Shown: positions 27,674 to 36,391, counted from the stretch's first letter. The stretch is 64,000 bases of DNA from Tepidiforma sp. (GCF_026003995.1 NZ_BPIG01000002.1:186001-250000); one strand, 5' to 3'. The notes: generated by a model from the letters alone, not told the origin. Numbers and translations: made by a program.

Positions 27674-29413
27674 GTGCCCCGGCGTCTCCTGCTCCCGTTT
27701 GTCGCCGCCCTCCTCGTCGTCACCGCGCTCGCCCGCGCGCCCGAAGCCGGCCGCGCCGCCGCCACCGTCACCTGGACCGGCGCCGGCACGAACGGCCTCT
27801 GGTCGAACCCCGCCAACTGGAGCCCGTCGCTCCCGTCGCCCGGCGATACGCTCGTCTTCCCGCCGGTCACCGGCCAGCTCAGCCCTTCCAACGACCTCGG
27901 CACCGGCCCCTACGCCGCCATCCAGGTCACCGGCGCGGGCTACACCTTCCTCGGCGGCCAGGCCGACGTCACCGGTCAGCTCTCCGTCTCGGCCCCGGGA
28001 ACCGTCCAGGTCGCTGCGCCCATCGGCGGCCCGGGCGGCATCCAGCTCGCCGCCGGCACGCTCCGCATCACCGCGGCGCAGCTGTTCGCCGGGGCGGTCC
28101 AGGTCGCCGGCGGCACCCTCATCGCCGAACACGGCGCCGCCCTCGGCACCGCCGCAGCCGGGACGTCCGTCACAGGCGGCGGCGCGCTCCGGCTCGGGTT
28201 CGGCGTCGACCTCGGCCCGGAGCCGGTCACCATCGCGGGCACCGGCCCATCCGGTGCCGGCGCGCTGCAGGCCCCCTGGGGCGCCGCCGCGCTCGGCGAC
28301 CTCACGCTCGCCGCCGATGCCCGCGTCGCCGTCGCGAACGGCACCCTCCTCGTCGGCGCCCTCAGCGGGCCGCCAACCGCCGCGCTCGAACTGGTCGGCG
28401 GCGGCAAGCTCGAGATCGACGGCGGCACCTTCGCCGGCATCGCCGTCGCCGCCCAGGGCAACCTCACCTGGGACGCCCCCGCCGCCCCTGCCGCCGCCCG
28501 CGCGGGCCGCGACGGCCTTCTTCGCGGCACCGGCGTGCTCGGCTCCCTCGCTGTCACGGGCGGCACCGCCTGGCCCGGCTCCGGCCCCGCCATCGGCACG
28601 CTCGCGGTCGCCGGCCCCGCCGACTTCTCCGGCGGCACGCTCCGCATCGATATCGCCGGAACCGCGCCCGGCATCGGCTACAGCCGGCTGACCGCCGGGT
28701 CGCTCAGCCTCGCCGGCACGCTCCTCGACCTCCGCCTCGCGCCCGGCTACGCGCCCGAACCCGGCGACACGTTCACCATCGTCCAGGTCGGTGCCGGCCC
28801 CGTCGCCGGCACCTTCCGCGACCTGCCCGAAGGCGCCACCTTCGCCCGCGCCGGCTACCGCTGGGCCGTCAGCTACCGCGCCGGCGATGGCAACGACGTC
28901 GTCCTCCGCGTCGTCCGCCAGCTCGAGGCCGACCTCTCCGCCGCCATCAGCGCCGACCCCGCCGCCTACCGGCCGGGCGACCTCCTCGCGCTCCGTCTCA
29001 CCATGGCGAACGCCGGCCCCGATGCCGCCGCCTCGCCCCGCTTCTACGCCTCCGTGCCGCCGGGCACCAGCTTCGTCCGCGTCGACGCCCCCGGCCATAC
29101 CTGCGTGACTCCGCCCTACTTCGCCAACTCCATCACCTGCACCGGCGGCGTCCTCGAGCCCGGGACCTCGCGCGAGATCGTCCTCGTCGTCCGGGTCGAA
29201 CCCGGCACCGCCGGGCCGATTCGCGCCACCGTCGCCGTCGCGTCGAACACCAGCGACCGCCACACCGTCAACGACGGCGCCGCGCTCGATATCCCGCCCG
29301 CCGCGCCGGGCACCTTCCCCTACCGCCGCGTCCTCCCCGGCCTCGCCGCCGACGCCGTCCCCGGGGGTGAGGTTGGAGGTTGGAGGTTGGAGAGGTTGGA
29401 GGTTGGAGGTTGA
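27674..29413 (+). CDS. Secreted beta-rich repeat protein with a DUF11-like domain
   Basis: A 579-residue exported protein. It has a signal peptide (PRRLLLPFVAALLVVTALARA), then WTGAGTNGLWSNPANWSPSLPSPGDTLVFPP, a motif found in autotransporter-type and cell-surface passenger proteins. A long Gly/Ala/Thr-rich beta-helix-like region of short strands follows to about residue 400. A DUF11-like domain (LEADLSAAISADPAAYRPGDLLALRLTMANAGPDAAASP) occupies about 415-545. A surface or adhesion role is likely but unproven. The final residues EVGGWRLERLEVGG are translated from GGTTGGA repeats, and the stop TGA (29411-29413) lies in the repeat. The original end was probably displaced. Confidence 0.8.
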   Translation: MPRRLLLPFVAALLVVTALARAPEAGRAAATVTWTGAGTNGLWSNPANWSPSLPSPGDTLVFPPVTGQLSPSNDLGTGPYAAIQVTGAGYTFLGGQADVTGQLSVSAPGTVQVAAPIGGPGGIQLAAGTLRITAAQLFAGAVQVAGGTLIAEHGAALGTAAAGTSVTGGGALRLGFGVDLGPEPVTIAGTGPSGAGALQAPWGAAALGDLTLAADARVAVANGTLLVGALSGPPTAALELVGGGKLEIDGGTFAGIAVAAQGNLTWDAPAAPAAARAGRDGLLRGTGVLGSLAVTGGTAWPGSGPAIGTLAVAGPADFSGGTLRIDIAGTAPGIGYSRLTAGSLSLAGTLLDLRLAPGYAPEPGDTFTIVQVGAGPVAGTFRDLPEGATFARAGYRWAVSYRAGDGNDVVLRVVRQLEADLSAAISADPAAYRPGDLLALRLTMANAGPDAAASPRFYASVPPGTSFVRVDAPGHTCVTPPYFANSITCTGGVLEPGTSREIVLVVRVEPGTAGPIRATVAVASNTSDRHTVNDGAALDIPPAAPGTFPYRRVLPGLAADAVPGGEVGGWRLERLEVGG

Positions 29414-29483
29414 AGGTCGAAGGTTAACCAGCCCGGCTTCCGCCCTGCGCTCCCTCCCAACTCCCAACTCCCACCTCCGTAGT

Positions 29484-29503
29484 CGCGGGGCTCCGTCCCC
29501 GCG
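29484..29503. repeat. REP-like palindrome, copy 2
   Basis: CGCGGGG-CTCCGT-CCCCGCG, with the same flanking GAGGGCCGG.GAGGCCCACCC and a shared CATTCACC further on as in copy 1, indicating a common module of roughly 85 bp. Confidence 0.85.
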
Positions 29504-29591
29504 GAGGGCCGGCGAGGCCCACCCCGCCCTCGGCATTCACCCGCCTCCCATCTCCCGGTTCCCGGAGCATCCGTTGGGCGCATGGCGCCCC

Positions 29592-29609
29592 GCGGGGACG
29601 GAGCCCCGC
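29592..29609. repeat. REP-like palindrome, inverted copy 3
   Basis: GCGGGGACGGAGCCCCGC: the loop ACGGAG is the reverse complement of CTCCGT, so this copy is in the opposite orientation to the one about 90 bases upstream. Confidence 0.8.
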
Positions 29610-29737
29610 AGCTACGGCCCTTCGCTCGCGCCTGCTGAAGGTTGAAGGTTGACCAGCCCGGCTTCCGCCCTGCGCTCCCTCCCAACTCCCAACGCCCAAC
29701 TCCCAACTCCCGGTTCCCCGTTCGCCGTTCCCGCTGC

Positions 29738-29743
29738 TACCCT
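29738..29743 (+). promoter_or_regulatory. tsaD -10 box, leaderless layout
   Basis: TACCCT (29738-29743) followed by only seven bases before GTG 29751, so the expected transcription start coincides with the start codon. TTCCCC at 29714-29719 is a weak -35 lying in repeat DNA. Confidence 0.5.
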
Positions 29744-29750
29744 GATAGAC

Positions 29751-30737
29751 GTGAAAGTTCTCGCGATCGAATCGTCGTGCGATGAGACGGCGGCGGCGGT
29801 CGTCGAAGACGGGCGCGTCGCTCTCTCCTCCATCGTCTCTTCCCAGGTCGACCTCCACGCGAAGTACGGCGGCGTCGTCCCGGAGGTCGCCTCCCGCCAG
29901 CACCTCCTCAAGATCGTCCCGGTCATCAAGGAGGCGCTCGAGGCCGCCAACTGCACCCTCGACGATATCGACGCCGTCGCCGGCACCCGCGGCCCCGGCC
30001 TCGCCGGCAGCCTCCTCGTCGGCTACAACGCCGCCCGCGCCATCGCCGCCGGCCGCGGCCTCCCCTTCATCGGCATCAACCACCTCGAAGGCCACATCTA
30101 CGCCAACTGGCTCGTCGAAGGCCCCGAGCCCGAGTTCCCCGCCCTCTGCCTCGTCGTCTCCGGCGGCCATACCGACCTCGTCTTCATGCGCGGCCACGGC
30201 CAGTACGAGCGCATCGGCGGCACCCGCGACGACGCCGCCGGCGAAGCCTTCGACAAGGCTGGCCGCCTCCTCGGCCTCCCCTTCCCCGGCGGCCCGCACA
30301 TCGCGAGAGCCGCGCTCGAAGGCGGCCCCTCCTCGCTCGAACTCCCCCGCGCCTGGCTCCACGGCACCTTCGACTTCAGCTTCAGCGGTCTCAAGACGGC
30401 CGTCCTCCACACCGTCCGCGAAGGCCGCTACCCCGTCCCCGAAGTTGCCTGGGAGTTCCAGGAATCCGTCGTCGACGTCCTCGCCGGGAAAACCTCCCGC
30501 CTCGCCCGCGAACTCGGCGCACGCAACGTCCTCGTCGCCGGCGGCGTCGCCGCCAATGCCCGCCTCCGCGAAGAGCTCCAGCGCCGCTGCCCCGTGCCGG
30601 TCCGCATCCCGCCGCCGAAGTTCTGCACCGACAACGCCGCGATGATCGGCGCCGTCGCCGGCTTCCGCCTCGAACTCGGCGAACGCACGCCGCCGGACGT
30701 CGATATCTTCACCACGAACGACTGGGCCGCCGTCTAG
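29751..30737 (+). CDS. tsaD: tRNA threonylcarbamoyladenosine transferase TsaD
   Basis: Transfers the threonylcarbamoyl group to A37 of ANN-decoding tRNAs with TsaB and TsaE; universal and essential. It has the N-terminal [19 protein letters not shown], the metal site NHLEGHIYA, the nucleotide loop [10 protein letters not shown], and [26 protein letters not shown] 29751 gives 328 residues and the natural N-terminus ([13 protein letters not shown]); the frame is open further up but that part is repeat DNA. tsaB and tsaE are not nearby. The 3' end is 24 bases from the convergent gene. Confidence 0.96.
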   Translation: MKVLAIESSCDETAAAVVEDGRVALSSIVSSQVDLHAKYGGVVPEVASRQHLLKIVPVIKEALEAANCTLDDIDAVAGTRGPGLAGSLLVGYNAARAIAAGRGLPFIGINHLEGHIYANWLVEGPEPEFPALCLVVSGGHTDLVFMRGHGQYERIGGTRDDAAGEAFDKAGRLLGLPFPGGPHIARAALEGGPSSLELPRAWLHGTFDFSFSGLKTAVLHTVREGRYPVPEVAWEFQESVVDVLAGKTSRLARELGARNVLVAGGVAANARLREELQRRCPVPVRIPPPKFCTDNAAMIGAVAGFRLELGERTPPDVDIFTTNDWAAV

Positions 30738-30761
30738 GCGGCCCTCCCGCCGATTCCCCGC

Positions 30762-31475
30762 TCAGCGCGTGCAGGTGCCCCGGCCCGAGCAGGTCTCCGG
30801 CGGCTCGTCCGCCGGGATGCGCGCCTTACACAGCTCCGAAGGGATGCACGCCTGGTCCGTCACCAGCCCCCAGTACTTCGCCAGCGCCTCCTCCGGCGTC
30901 TCTGGCCCGTAGCTGAACAGCACCCGGTCGAGGTCGCCGATGTTCACCGTCGCGAGCCCGTCGACCGGCACCCCGTTCGCGATGAACGACCACCGCTCCG
31001 AGGCCGTGTTGCACAGCTTCTCCCCCGAGGGCAGCTCGAGACAGGTCCGCTCATCCGTCACCCCCGGGAACGAGGGGTCCGTCAGCTTGAACCCGAGGCT
31101 CTGGAAGAACTCGCCCCACGTCACCAGCGTCGAATGCACGTGCACCACCGTGAAGCGCGGCGCGTGGATGTGCACGTGCTCGCTCAGCTCCTTGCCCTCG
31201 GTGTCCGAGATGAACTGCGGCTGCCCGAAATCGAACCGCTCGCCGCGGATGACGACCGCGAAATCGGCGTGCTCGTGCGTCGGCGCGCGCGGCCCGGTCG
31301 CCGCCCACCCGGGGCCGCTCGAGGTCGTCCCGGCGGCGTCGCCGTTGCCGTCCCAGCGCCACACCAGCAGCCCGGCGAGCACGGCGGCGGCGATGCCCAG
31401 CACGCCCGCCGCGGCCATCCACGCCGTCGGCCGGCCTGGGCCGGTGCTGCTGCCGGGGCCGCCGGAGCTCGCCAT
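30762..31475 (-). CDS. Membrane-anchored protein paired with a DsbA-like gene
   Basis: No well-known family. It is 237 residues: a cytoplasmic Ser/Gly/Pro-rich start, one membrane helix (WMAAAGVLGIAAAVLAGLLVW) and an exported domain. The domain is His- and Cys-rich: THEHADFAVVIRGERFDFGQPQF, HVHIHAPRFTVVHVHSTL, and C-terminal cysteines in ERTCLELPSGEKLCN, QACIPSELCKA and ETCSGRGTC. The cysteines make it a plausible substrate or partner of the DsbA-like protein encoded directly upstream; the two genes are six bases apart. The clustered histidines could bind metal. Function is unknown. Confidence 0.65.
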   Translation of the reverse strand: MASSGGPGSSTGPGRPTAWMAAAGVLGIAAAVLAGLLVWRWDGNGDAAGTTSSGPGWAATGPRAPTHEHADFAVVIRGERFDFGQPQFISDTEGKELSEHVHIHAPRFTVVHVHSTLVTWGEFFQSLGFKLTDPSFPGVTDERTCLELPSGEKLCNTASERWSFIANGVPVDGLATVNIGDLDRVLFSYGPETPEEALAKYWGLVTDQACIPSELCKARIPADEPPETCSGRGTCTR

Positions 31476-31481
31476 CGCCGG

Positions 31482-32378
31482 CTAAGGGGTCGGCGTCGCG
31501 GTGGCCGCGGGGCTGGCGCCCGGTGTCGCGGTCGAACCCGCCTGCGCCGTCTGCGTCGCCAGCTGCTGCTCCACCTGCTGGAACAGGCTGCGCCAGCCGT
31601 CCATGCTCGCCGGCGCGCCCGCCCCGAGCGGCTGGCCGTTCACGAGGAAGCCCGGCGTCCCGCGGATGCCGAACGAATTCGCCGTCCGCTGCTGCTCCGT
31701 CACCTCGTCCAGGTGCTGCGACGTATCGAGGCACCGGTCGAACTGCGCCGTATCGAGCCCCAGCTCGGCCGCGTACTTCTTCAAATTCTCATCCGAGAAG
31801 CGGCCGACGTTCACCTTCTCGTCGTCTGCCTGCCCCGCCTCCGCCTGCACGAGGAACAGCTTGTTGTGGTACTGCCAGAACTTGTTCTGGTCCGCCGCGC
31901 ACATGCCCGCCAGCGCCGCCCGCACCGATTCCGAGCCGAGGATCGGCAGGTTCTGGTACTCCAGCTGCACCCGCCCCGTCTTCACGAACTCGTCGATGAT
32001 GTCGATCTCCTGCTCGCCCGTGAACTTCAGGCAGAACGGGCACTGGAAGTCGGCGTACACCGTCAGCTTCACCGGCGCGTCGTCCTTGCCGAGCTTCATC
32101 CCGTTCGCGAGGTCCGTCGGGATGTTCGCGGCGTGGTCCCGCAGCCGCTGTGCGATGTCGTCGCTTGAGCCGCCGCCTGAAGTCGCCACCACCGCGATGA
32201 GGATGCCGCCGAGGATGACGATGACGGCCGCGACGACCAGCACGAACGGCCGGGTGAAGATGTCGCTCCCCCCGCCGCCGCCTGTCCGGCGCGGTGCGGG
32301 CGTGGTTGGGCGCTGGCTGCGTTGCGGCCGCGTCCCCTGCGTGCGGCTCATTTCGCGACGGGCCTGGCGGTTCGACAT
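31482..32378 (-). CDS. Membrane-anchored DsbA-family thiol oxidoreductase
   Basis: A 298-residue protein. It has a basic cytoplasmic N-terminus, one membrane helix (FVLVVAAVIVILGGILIAVVA), and an outside thioredoxin-fold domain with the CPFC active site (KLTVYADFQCPFCLKF). The cis-Pro segment is GIRGTPGFLVNGQPLGA, as in DsbA_4/thioredoxin_4 proteins. It would form disulfides in exported proteins. The C-terminal tail is Ala/Thr/Pro-rich. ATG 32378 has GCAGGAA upstream; ATG 32351 is an alternative. A VKOR or DsbB partner is not in the window. Confidence 0.88.
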   Translation of the reverse strand: MSNRQARREMSRTQGTRPQRSQRPTTPAPRRTGGGGGSDIFTRPFVLVVAAVIVILGGILIAVVATSGGGSSDDIAQRLRDHAANIPTDLANGMKLGKDDAPVKLTVYADFQCPFCLKFTGEQEIDIIDEFVKTGRVQLEYQNLPILGSESVRAALAGMCAADQNKFWQYHNKLFLVQAEAGQADDEKVNVGRFSDENLKKYAAELGLDTAQFDRCLDTSQHLDEVTEQQRTANSFGIRGTPGFLVNGQPLGAGAPASMDGWRSLFQQVEQQLATQTAQAGSTATPGASPAATATPTP

Positions 32379-32507
32379 GGGCGCTTCGTTCCTGCGGAGA
32401 AGGTTGGATTGCGGTCAGCACGGGGCCGCCGGCAAACCCGCCGGCAGCCCCTCCGAGATTACCACCCGCGCCGATACGGGATACGGAAGCGCTCTTTACA
32501 GCCGCGG

Positions 32508-33422
32508 TCAGCCCTCGCCCAGCCCGCTGCCGCGCAGCCGCGGGTCCAGCTCGTCCCGCAGCGCATCGCCCAGCAGATTGAAGGCCAGCACCGTCAGGCT
32601 CAGCGCCGCCCCGGGGAAGACCGCGAGCCACCACGCCATGTTGAAGTACGCCCGCGCCTGCGGCCCGAGGTCGTTCCCCCAGCTCGGCTCGCCCAGCGGC
32701 AGCCCGACCCCGAGGAACGTCAGCGCCGATTCGGCGAGAATCGCTGCCGGCAGCGTCGTGCTCGCCACCACGATCACCAGCGGCCCGATGTTCGGCAGGA
32801 TGTGCCGGAACATCAGCCGCGCCTCCGAACAGCCGATCACCCGCGCCGCGTCCACGTACATCCGCTGCCGCTCCACCAGCACCGCCCCCCGGATGATCCG
32901 CATGATCACCGGCGTGAAGATGATACTGATGGCGATGATCACCGCCTTCAGTCCCGGCCCGAGCCAGGTCGCCACCACCAGCCCGAAGAGGATCGCCGGG
33001 AACGACAGGAGCACCTCCGAGAGCCGGCTGATCACCGTATCGACCACGCCGCCGAGGTAGCCGGCCAGCAGCCCCAGCACCGTCCCGCCCACCACGCTGA
33101 TGAGCACCGTCGCCATCCCCACCATCAGCGACGGCCGCGCCCCGTACACCACCCGCGAATACAGGTCCTGCCCGTTCCGGTTCGTGCCGAACCAGTGCTC
33201 GCCGCTCGGCGGCACGAGGATGTTCGAACCGAACTCCTTCGGGTCCGTCGTCCGCATGAACGGCGCATCCGCGAAGACCGCCGCGAAGACCAGGAGCGCG
33301 ATCACCACCGCCGAGGCCGTCCCGAGCGGCTGCCGCCGCGCGAACCGCTTCAGCCGCCCGAGCCCGAACGTCGGCCGGCTCACCGGCCCCGCCAGCACGC
33401 CTGCCTGCGCTTCCGTTGCCAT
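32508..33422 (-). CDS. ABC transporter permease, DppC/OppC type
   Basis: Second inner-membrane permease of a peptide/opine/nickel-type ABC importer, 304 residues with six helices. It begins with a cytoplasmic segment RRQPLGTASAVVIALLVFAAVF and the family stretch HWFGTNRNGQDLYSRVVYGARPSL. The EAA loop is YVDAARVIGCSEARLMFRHILPN. ATG 33422 follows a strong GGAGGGAGG; a GTG at 33446 overlaps the dppB stop but has a poor ribosome site. It is the last gene of the unit: no ATPase genes (DppD, DppF) follow, so these must be encoded elsewhere. Confidence 0.92.
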   Translation of the reverse strand: MATEAQAGVLAGPVSRPTFGLGRLKRFARRQPLGTASAVVIALLVFAAVFADAPFMRTTDPKEFGSNILVPPSGEHWFGTNRNGQDLYSRVVYGARPSLMVGMATVLISVVGGTVLGLLAGYLGGVVDTVISRLSEVLLSFPAILFGLVVATWLGPGLKAVIIAISIIFTPVIMRIIRGAVLVERQRMYVDAARVIGCSEARLMFRHILPNIGPLVIVVASTTLPAAILAESALTFLGVGLPLGEPSWGNDLGPQARAYFNMAWWLAVFPGAALSLTVLAFNLLGDALRDELDPRLRGSGLGEG

Positions 33423-33442
33423 CGTCGCGTCCCTCCCTCCGC

Positions 33443-34390
33443 TCACGCCCGCAGCCGCGGGTCGGCCCAGGCGTAGAGCACGTCCACGATCAGCGTCACC
33501 GTCAGGAACGAGGCCGCGATCGTCACCGTCACCGCCTGGATCGTCTGGTGGTCGCGGTCAGCCACCGCCTTCGCTGCCATCGACCCCATCCCCGGGATCG
33601 CGAACAGCTGCTCGATGACGATCGAACCGCCGAGGATGAGCCCGAACTGCAGCCCCAGCACCGTCAGCAGCGTCAGCACCGAATTCCGGAAGACGTGGAT
33701 CCACACCACGCTCCGCTCCTTCAGCCCCTTCGCCCGCGCCGTCCGCACGTAGTCCGCGTAGAACGCCTCGAGCATGCTCGAGCGCACGATGCGCGCCACG
33801 TACGCCGAGGCGCCGATGCCCAGCACCAGCGCCGGCAAAATCAGCAGCCCGATGTGGGCGAGCGGGTCTTCCGCGAAGCCCCGCCACTGCTTCACCGGCG
33901 TCCAGCCCCACCAGTAGGCCGGCAGGTAGATGACCAGCGTGCCCAGCCAGAAGCTCGGCACCGAAAGCCCGAGAATCGAAAAGAAGCGCGCCGTGTAGTC
34001 CGCTGCCGAATGCGCCCGCACCGCGGAAAGCGCGCCGACCGGCACGCCGATCGCCAGCGTGAAGAAGACCGTCACCAGCCCCAGCTGCAGCGTCGTCAGG
34101 AAGCGGTCCCGCAGCTCGGGCGTGATCTCCCGCCGGGTCGCCGTCGAAAGCCCGAAATCGCCGCGCAGCGCGTTCCCCAGCCAGAGCAGGTACTGCTCCG
34201 GCTTCGACTTATCGAGGCCCAGCTCCTTCTTGACGACCTCGATGCACTCTTCACACGCCGAGCCCGAAGCGCCGAGCCGGATCGTCGCCGCATCAGCCGG
34301 CAGCGCCCGGATGAGCGCAAACGAAAGGATCGAGACGCCGAGGAGCGTGACGGGAAAGAGCGCCAGCCGGCGCAGGATGTACGTTCGCAT
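33443..34390 (-). CDS. ABC transporter permease, DppB/OppB type
   Basis: First permease of the same importer, 315 residues. MRTYILRRLALFPVTLLGVSILSFALIRALP is the typical first helix. The periplasmic loop is followed by TLQLGLVTVFFTLAIGVPVGALSAV and the EAA motif YVRTARAKGLKERSVVWIHVFRNS. It is separated from the binding-protein gene by a strong hairpin, which probably lowers expression relative to the binding protein. Confidence 0.93.
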   Translation of the reverse strand: MRTYILRRLALFPVTLLGVSILSFALIRALPADAATIRLGASGSACEECIEVVKKELGLDKSKPEQYLLWLGNALRGDFGLSTATRREITPELRDRFLTTLQLGLVTVFFTLAIGVPVGALSAVRAHSAADYTARFFSILGLSVPSFWLGTLVIYLPAYWWGWTPVKQWRGFAEDPLAHIGLLILPALVLGIGASAYVARIVRSSMLEAFYADYVRTARAKGLKERSVVWIHVFRNSVLTLLTVLGLQFGLILGGSIVIEQLFAIPGMGSMAAKAVADRDHQTIQAVTVTIAASFLTVTLIVDVLYAWADPRLRA

Positions 34391-34415
34391 CGCCGTTCAC
34401 CTGCCAGGAGGGGGA

Positions 34416-34451
34416 GGTGGAAGGCGGAGCGGGGCGGCTCCGCCTTCCACC
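34416..34451 (-). terminator. Strong hairpin between binding protein and permease genes
   Basis: A perfect 15-bp stem, GGTGGAAGGCGGAGC (34416-34430) with GCTCCGCCTTCCACC (34437-34451), and a six-base loop, lying in the 71-base gap. There is no T run on the minus strand, so it may protect the upstream mRNA end or act as a partial terminator. Confidence 0.7.
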
Positions 34452-34461
34452 CGGGACCGGA

Positions 34462-36258
34462 TCAGCCGTCCAGCCAGAGGTTCTGCACCCGGAAGAGGCC
34501 GGTGCCCGCGTTCGCGTACATGAAGTCCTTCTCCGGGTAGTTCTTCACCCGGTCGCGGAAGGCCGCGTACTGGAACTCCGGAACCGGCAGCGGGATCGCC
34601 GGCCCGTACTCCTGGTGGATCGTCCGGACGATCTCCTGCACCTTCTGCTTCCGCGCCTCCGGGTTCAGCTCCTGCGCCTGCGCCGCCCAGAGCTGCTGCA
34701 TCTTCACCGCGAACGCCGCCGTCTCCGCCTTCGGCGAATCCGGCCGCAGGTTGCCGAAAATCGCCCCGTAGCCCACCGGCACGTAGTGCGCCAGCGCGTT
34801 GTAGTCCGGGATCGTCTGCAGCGAAAGCTCCCACGCGATGAACAGGTCCCACGGCTTCGGCGCCTTCTCCGCGAACCCCGCCACCGCCCGCGCCACGTAC
34901 GTCGCCGGGTCCACCACCTCCACCTCCACCTTCGCGCCGAGGTTCTGCTCCAGCTGTTTCTTCACGAACTCCGTCGCCGTCGCGAAGATCGGGATCGCCT
35001 GCATCGTGACCATCTTGATGGTCGGGAACGCCTGCGCCCCGCCCGATTCCTGCCACAGCTTCTTCGCATCCGCCGCGTTGAAGGGCTGCAGCTTCTTCAG
35101 TTCATCTTGCGGGAGGCCGTATCCCTCCTTCGCGAACTCCGAAGCCGTCGGGCTCCCATAGAGCCCTTCGCCGAGGTACAGGTTCTTGATGAACGCGTCC
35201 CGGTCGATCGCCATCCACACAGCCTGCCGGTGCCGCTTGTCCGTCCACTTGAAGTTGTCGAACTGCATCACGAGGTGGCCGTTCGCCGGGCCCTTCACCA
35301 CCTTCACACCCTTCTCCCGGCCCAGCTCGTCCGCCACCAGCCGGTCGATGTTCACCACCGAGAGGACGTCCAGCTCCCCGGCGAGGAACTTCGCCTTGAT
35401 CGTCGCCGGGTCGGGGATGATCGCCTCCTCCCACGCGTCGATGTACGGCCCCTCCTTCACGTACGTTGGCGAGGGCGGGTCGTGATCGAAGTAGTTCGGG
35501 TTCCGCTCGTAGCGCGTCCCCGTCGGCTCCCGCTTCACCATCCGGTACGGCCCGCTCCCGGCGTTCATCACCTTCATCAGGTCGCCGCCGTTCGCTTCGA
35601 CCACCTCCTTCGCCACCACCGCGAACGCGCTCGAACCGAGCGAAATCACGTTCGAAGCGAACGGGTTCTTCTGCTTGATGACGACCGTGTACTTGTCCGG
35701 CGTCTCGATCTTATCGATCCAGCCCCACTGGATCTGATTCACCTGCGAACCCTTCGTCAGCGCCACCGGGAAGCGCGTGTACGAATAGGCGATGTCCTCC
35801 GCCGTCAGCTCCCGGCCGTTCGCCACGTCCGCCTGGAACTTCACCCCCTGCCGGATCTTCACCCGCAGCGTGAGCGGGTCCGCCTGCTCATGCTCGAGCG
35901 CGAGGTCGTAGCAGACCGTCTTCGTCGAGGGCTGGTACGTCCAGAGGTGCGAATACGCCTTCGCCGGGTGGATCGGGTTCGTCACCACGATGTGCGGGTC
36001 CAGCCCCGTATCGGGCGAAGCCTTCGCGATGCGGAGCGTGCCGCCCCGCTTGCCGGCAGCCGGCGCCGTCGGGCTCCCCGCCGGCTGCGTCCCCTGCCCG
36101 CCGCCGGGCGTCGCCGTCGCGCCGCTGTCGTCGTCATCGCCGCCGCCGCAGCCCGCGGCGAGCGCGGCCGCGCCCGCCGCGGCGGCGCCGGCCCCCGCGA
36201 GGAACGCCCGGCGGCCGAGGCGCGCCCGCCAGTAGCGGCTCCAGTAGGTCGATTCCAT
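34462..36258 (-). CDS. Extracellular solute-binding protein, family 5
   Basis: Captures the substrate for the downstream permeases. It is 598 residues. The N-terminus has a Tat-like LGRRAFLAGAG motif and a lipobox ending in AAGC, then an Asp/Gly/Thr linker; so it is an exported, lipid-anchored protein. The family 5 pattern follows: GGTLRIAKASPDTGLDPH, LTLRVKIRQGVKFQADVANGRELTAEDIAYSYTR, RHRQAVWMAIDRD. Family 5 ligands include peptides, opines, nickel and sugars; the neighbouring catabolic genes suggest an organic growth substrate, as inference. It is transcribed from a near-consensus promoter with an operator palindrome downstream. Confidence 0.94.
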   Translation of the reverse strand: MESTYWSRYWRARLGRRAFLAGAGAAAAGAAALAAGCGGGDDDDSGATATPGGGQGTQPAGSPTAPAAGKRGGTLRIAKASPDTGLDPHIVVTNPIHPAKAYSHLWTYQPSTKTVCYDLALEHEQADPLTLRVKIRQGVKFQADVANGRELTAEDIAYSYTRFPVALTKGSQVNQIQWGWIDKIETPDKYTVVIKQKNPFASNVISLGSSAFAVVAKEVVEANGGDLMKVMNAGSGPYRMVKREPTGTRYERNPNYFDHDPPSPTYVKEGPYIDAWEEAIIPDPATIKAKFLAGELDVLSVVNIDRLVADELGREKGVKVVKGPANGHLVMQFDNFKWTDKRHRQAVWMAIDRDAFIKNLYLGEGLYGSPTASEFAKEGYGLPQDELKKLQPFNAADAKKLWQESGGAQAFPTIKMVTMQAIPIFATATEFVKKQLEQNLGAKVEVEVVDPATYVARAVAGFAEKAPKPWDLFIAWELSLQTIPDYNALAHYVPVGYGAIFGNLRPDSPKAETAAFAVKMQQLWAAQAQELNPEARKQKVQEIVRTIHQEYGPAIPLPVPEFQYAAFRDRVKNYPEKDFMYANAGTGLFRVQNLWLDG

Positions 36259-36305
36259 CGGTTCCCTCCCCTGTTGGTCGCCCGGAAAACGTTCTGGTCC
36301 AAGAC

Positions 36306-36366
36306 TTTGGTTGAATGGCCAAATTCCGGGCTCGGCGTATTATAGGTTGGCCGCACTCGATTGCAA
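36306..36366 (-). promoter_or_regulatory. Binding-protein promoter with an operator palindrome
   Basis: On the minus strand TTGCAA (36366-36361), a 16-base spacer and TATAAT (36344-36339) form a near-consensus promoter. Downstream, at about +10 to +27, lies TTTGGTTGAATGGCCAAA (36306-36323), read on the plus strand, with TTTGG and CCAAA arms spaced by eight bases. This is one of the sites of the TGG-N8-CCA family. Confidence 0.72.
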
Positions 36367-36391
36367 GCATCGACCGCGTCGATACGCCCCC

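Larger units (their letters stand above)
29371..29736. repeat. Composite heptad-repeat element, cluster C (two copies)
   Basis: The 337 bases between the secreted protein and tsaD are almost all repeat. Copy 1 has GGTTG units at 29371, 29378, 29385, 29394, 29401 and 29408, the spacer CCAGCCCGGCTTCCGCCC, and CCCAACT units (about 29457-29477). The REP-like palindrome follows, then an inverted palindrome. Copy 2 (from about 29637) has two GGTTGAA units, the identical spacer and CCCAACT, CCCAACG and CCCGGTT units running up to the tsaD promoter. Confidence 0.87.

Noticed and set aside
25495-29736. CRISPR array
   Set aside because: Units are 7 bases with no unique spacers of constant length, and no cas genes are present.
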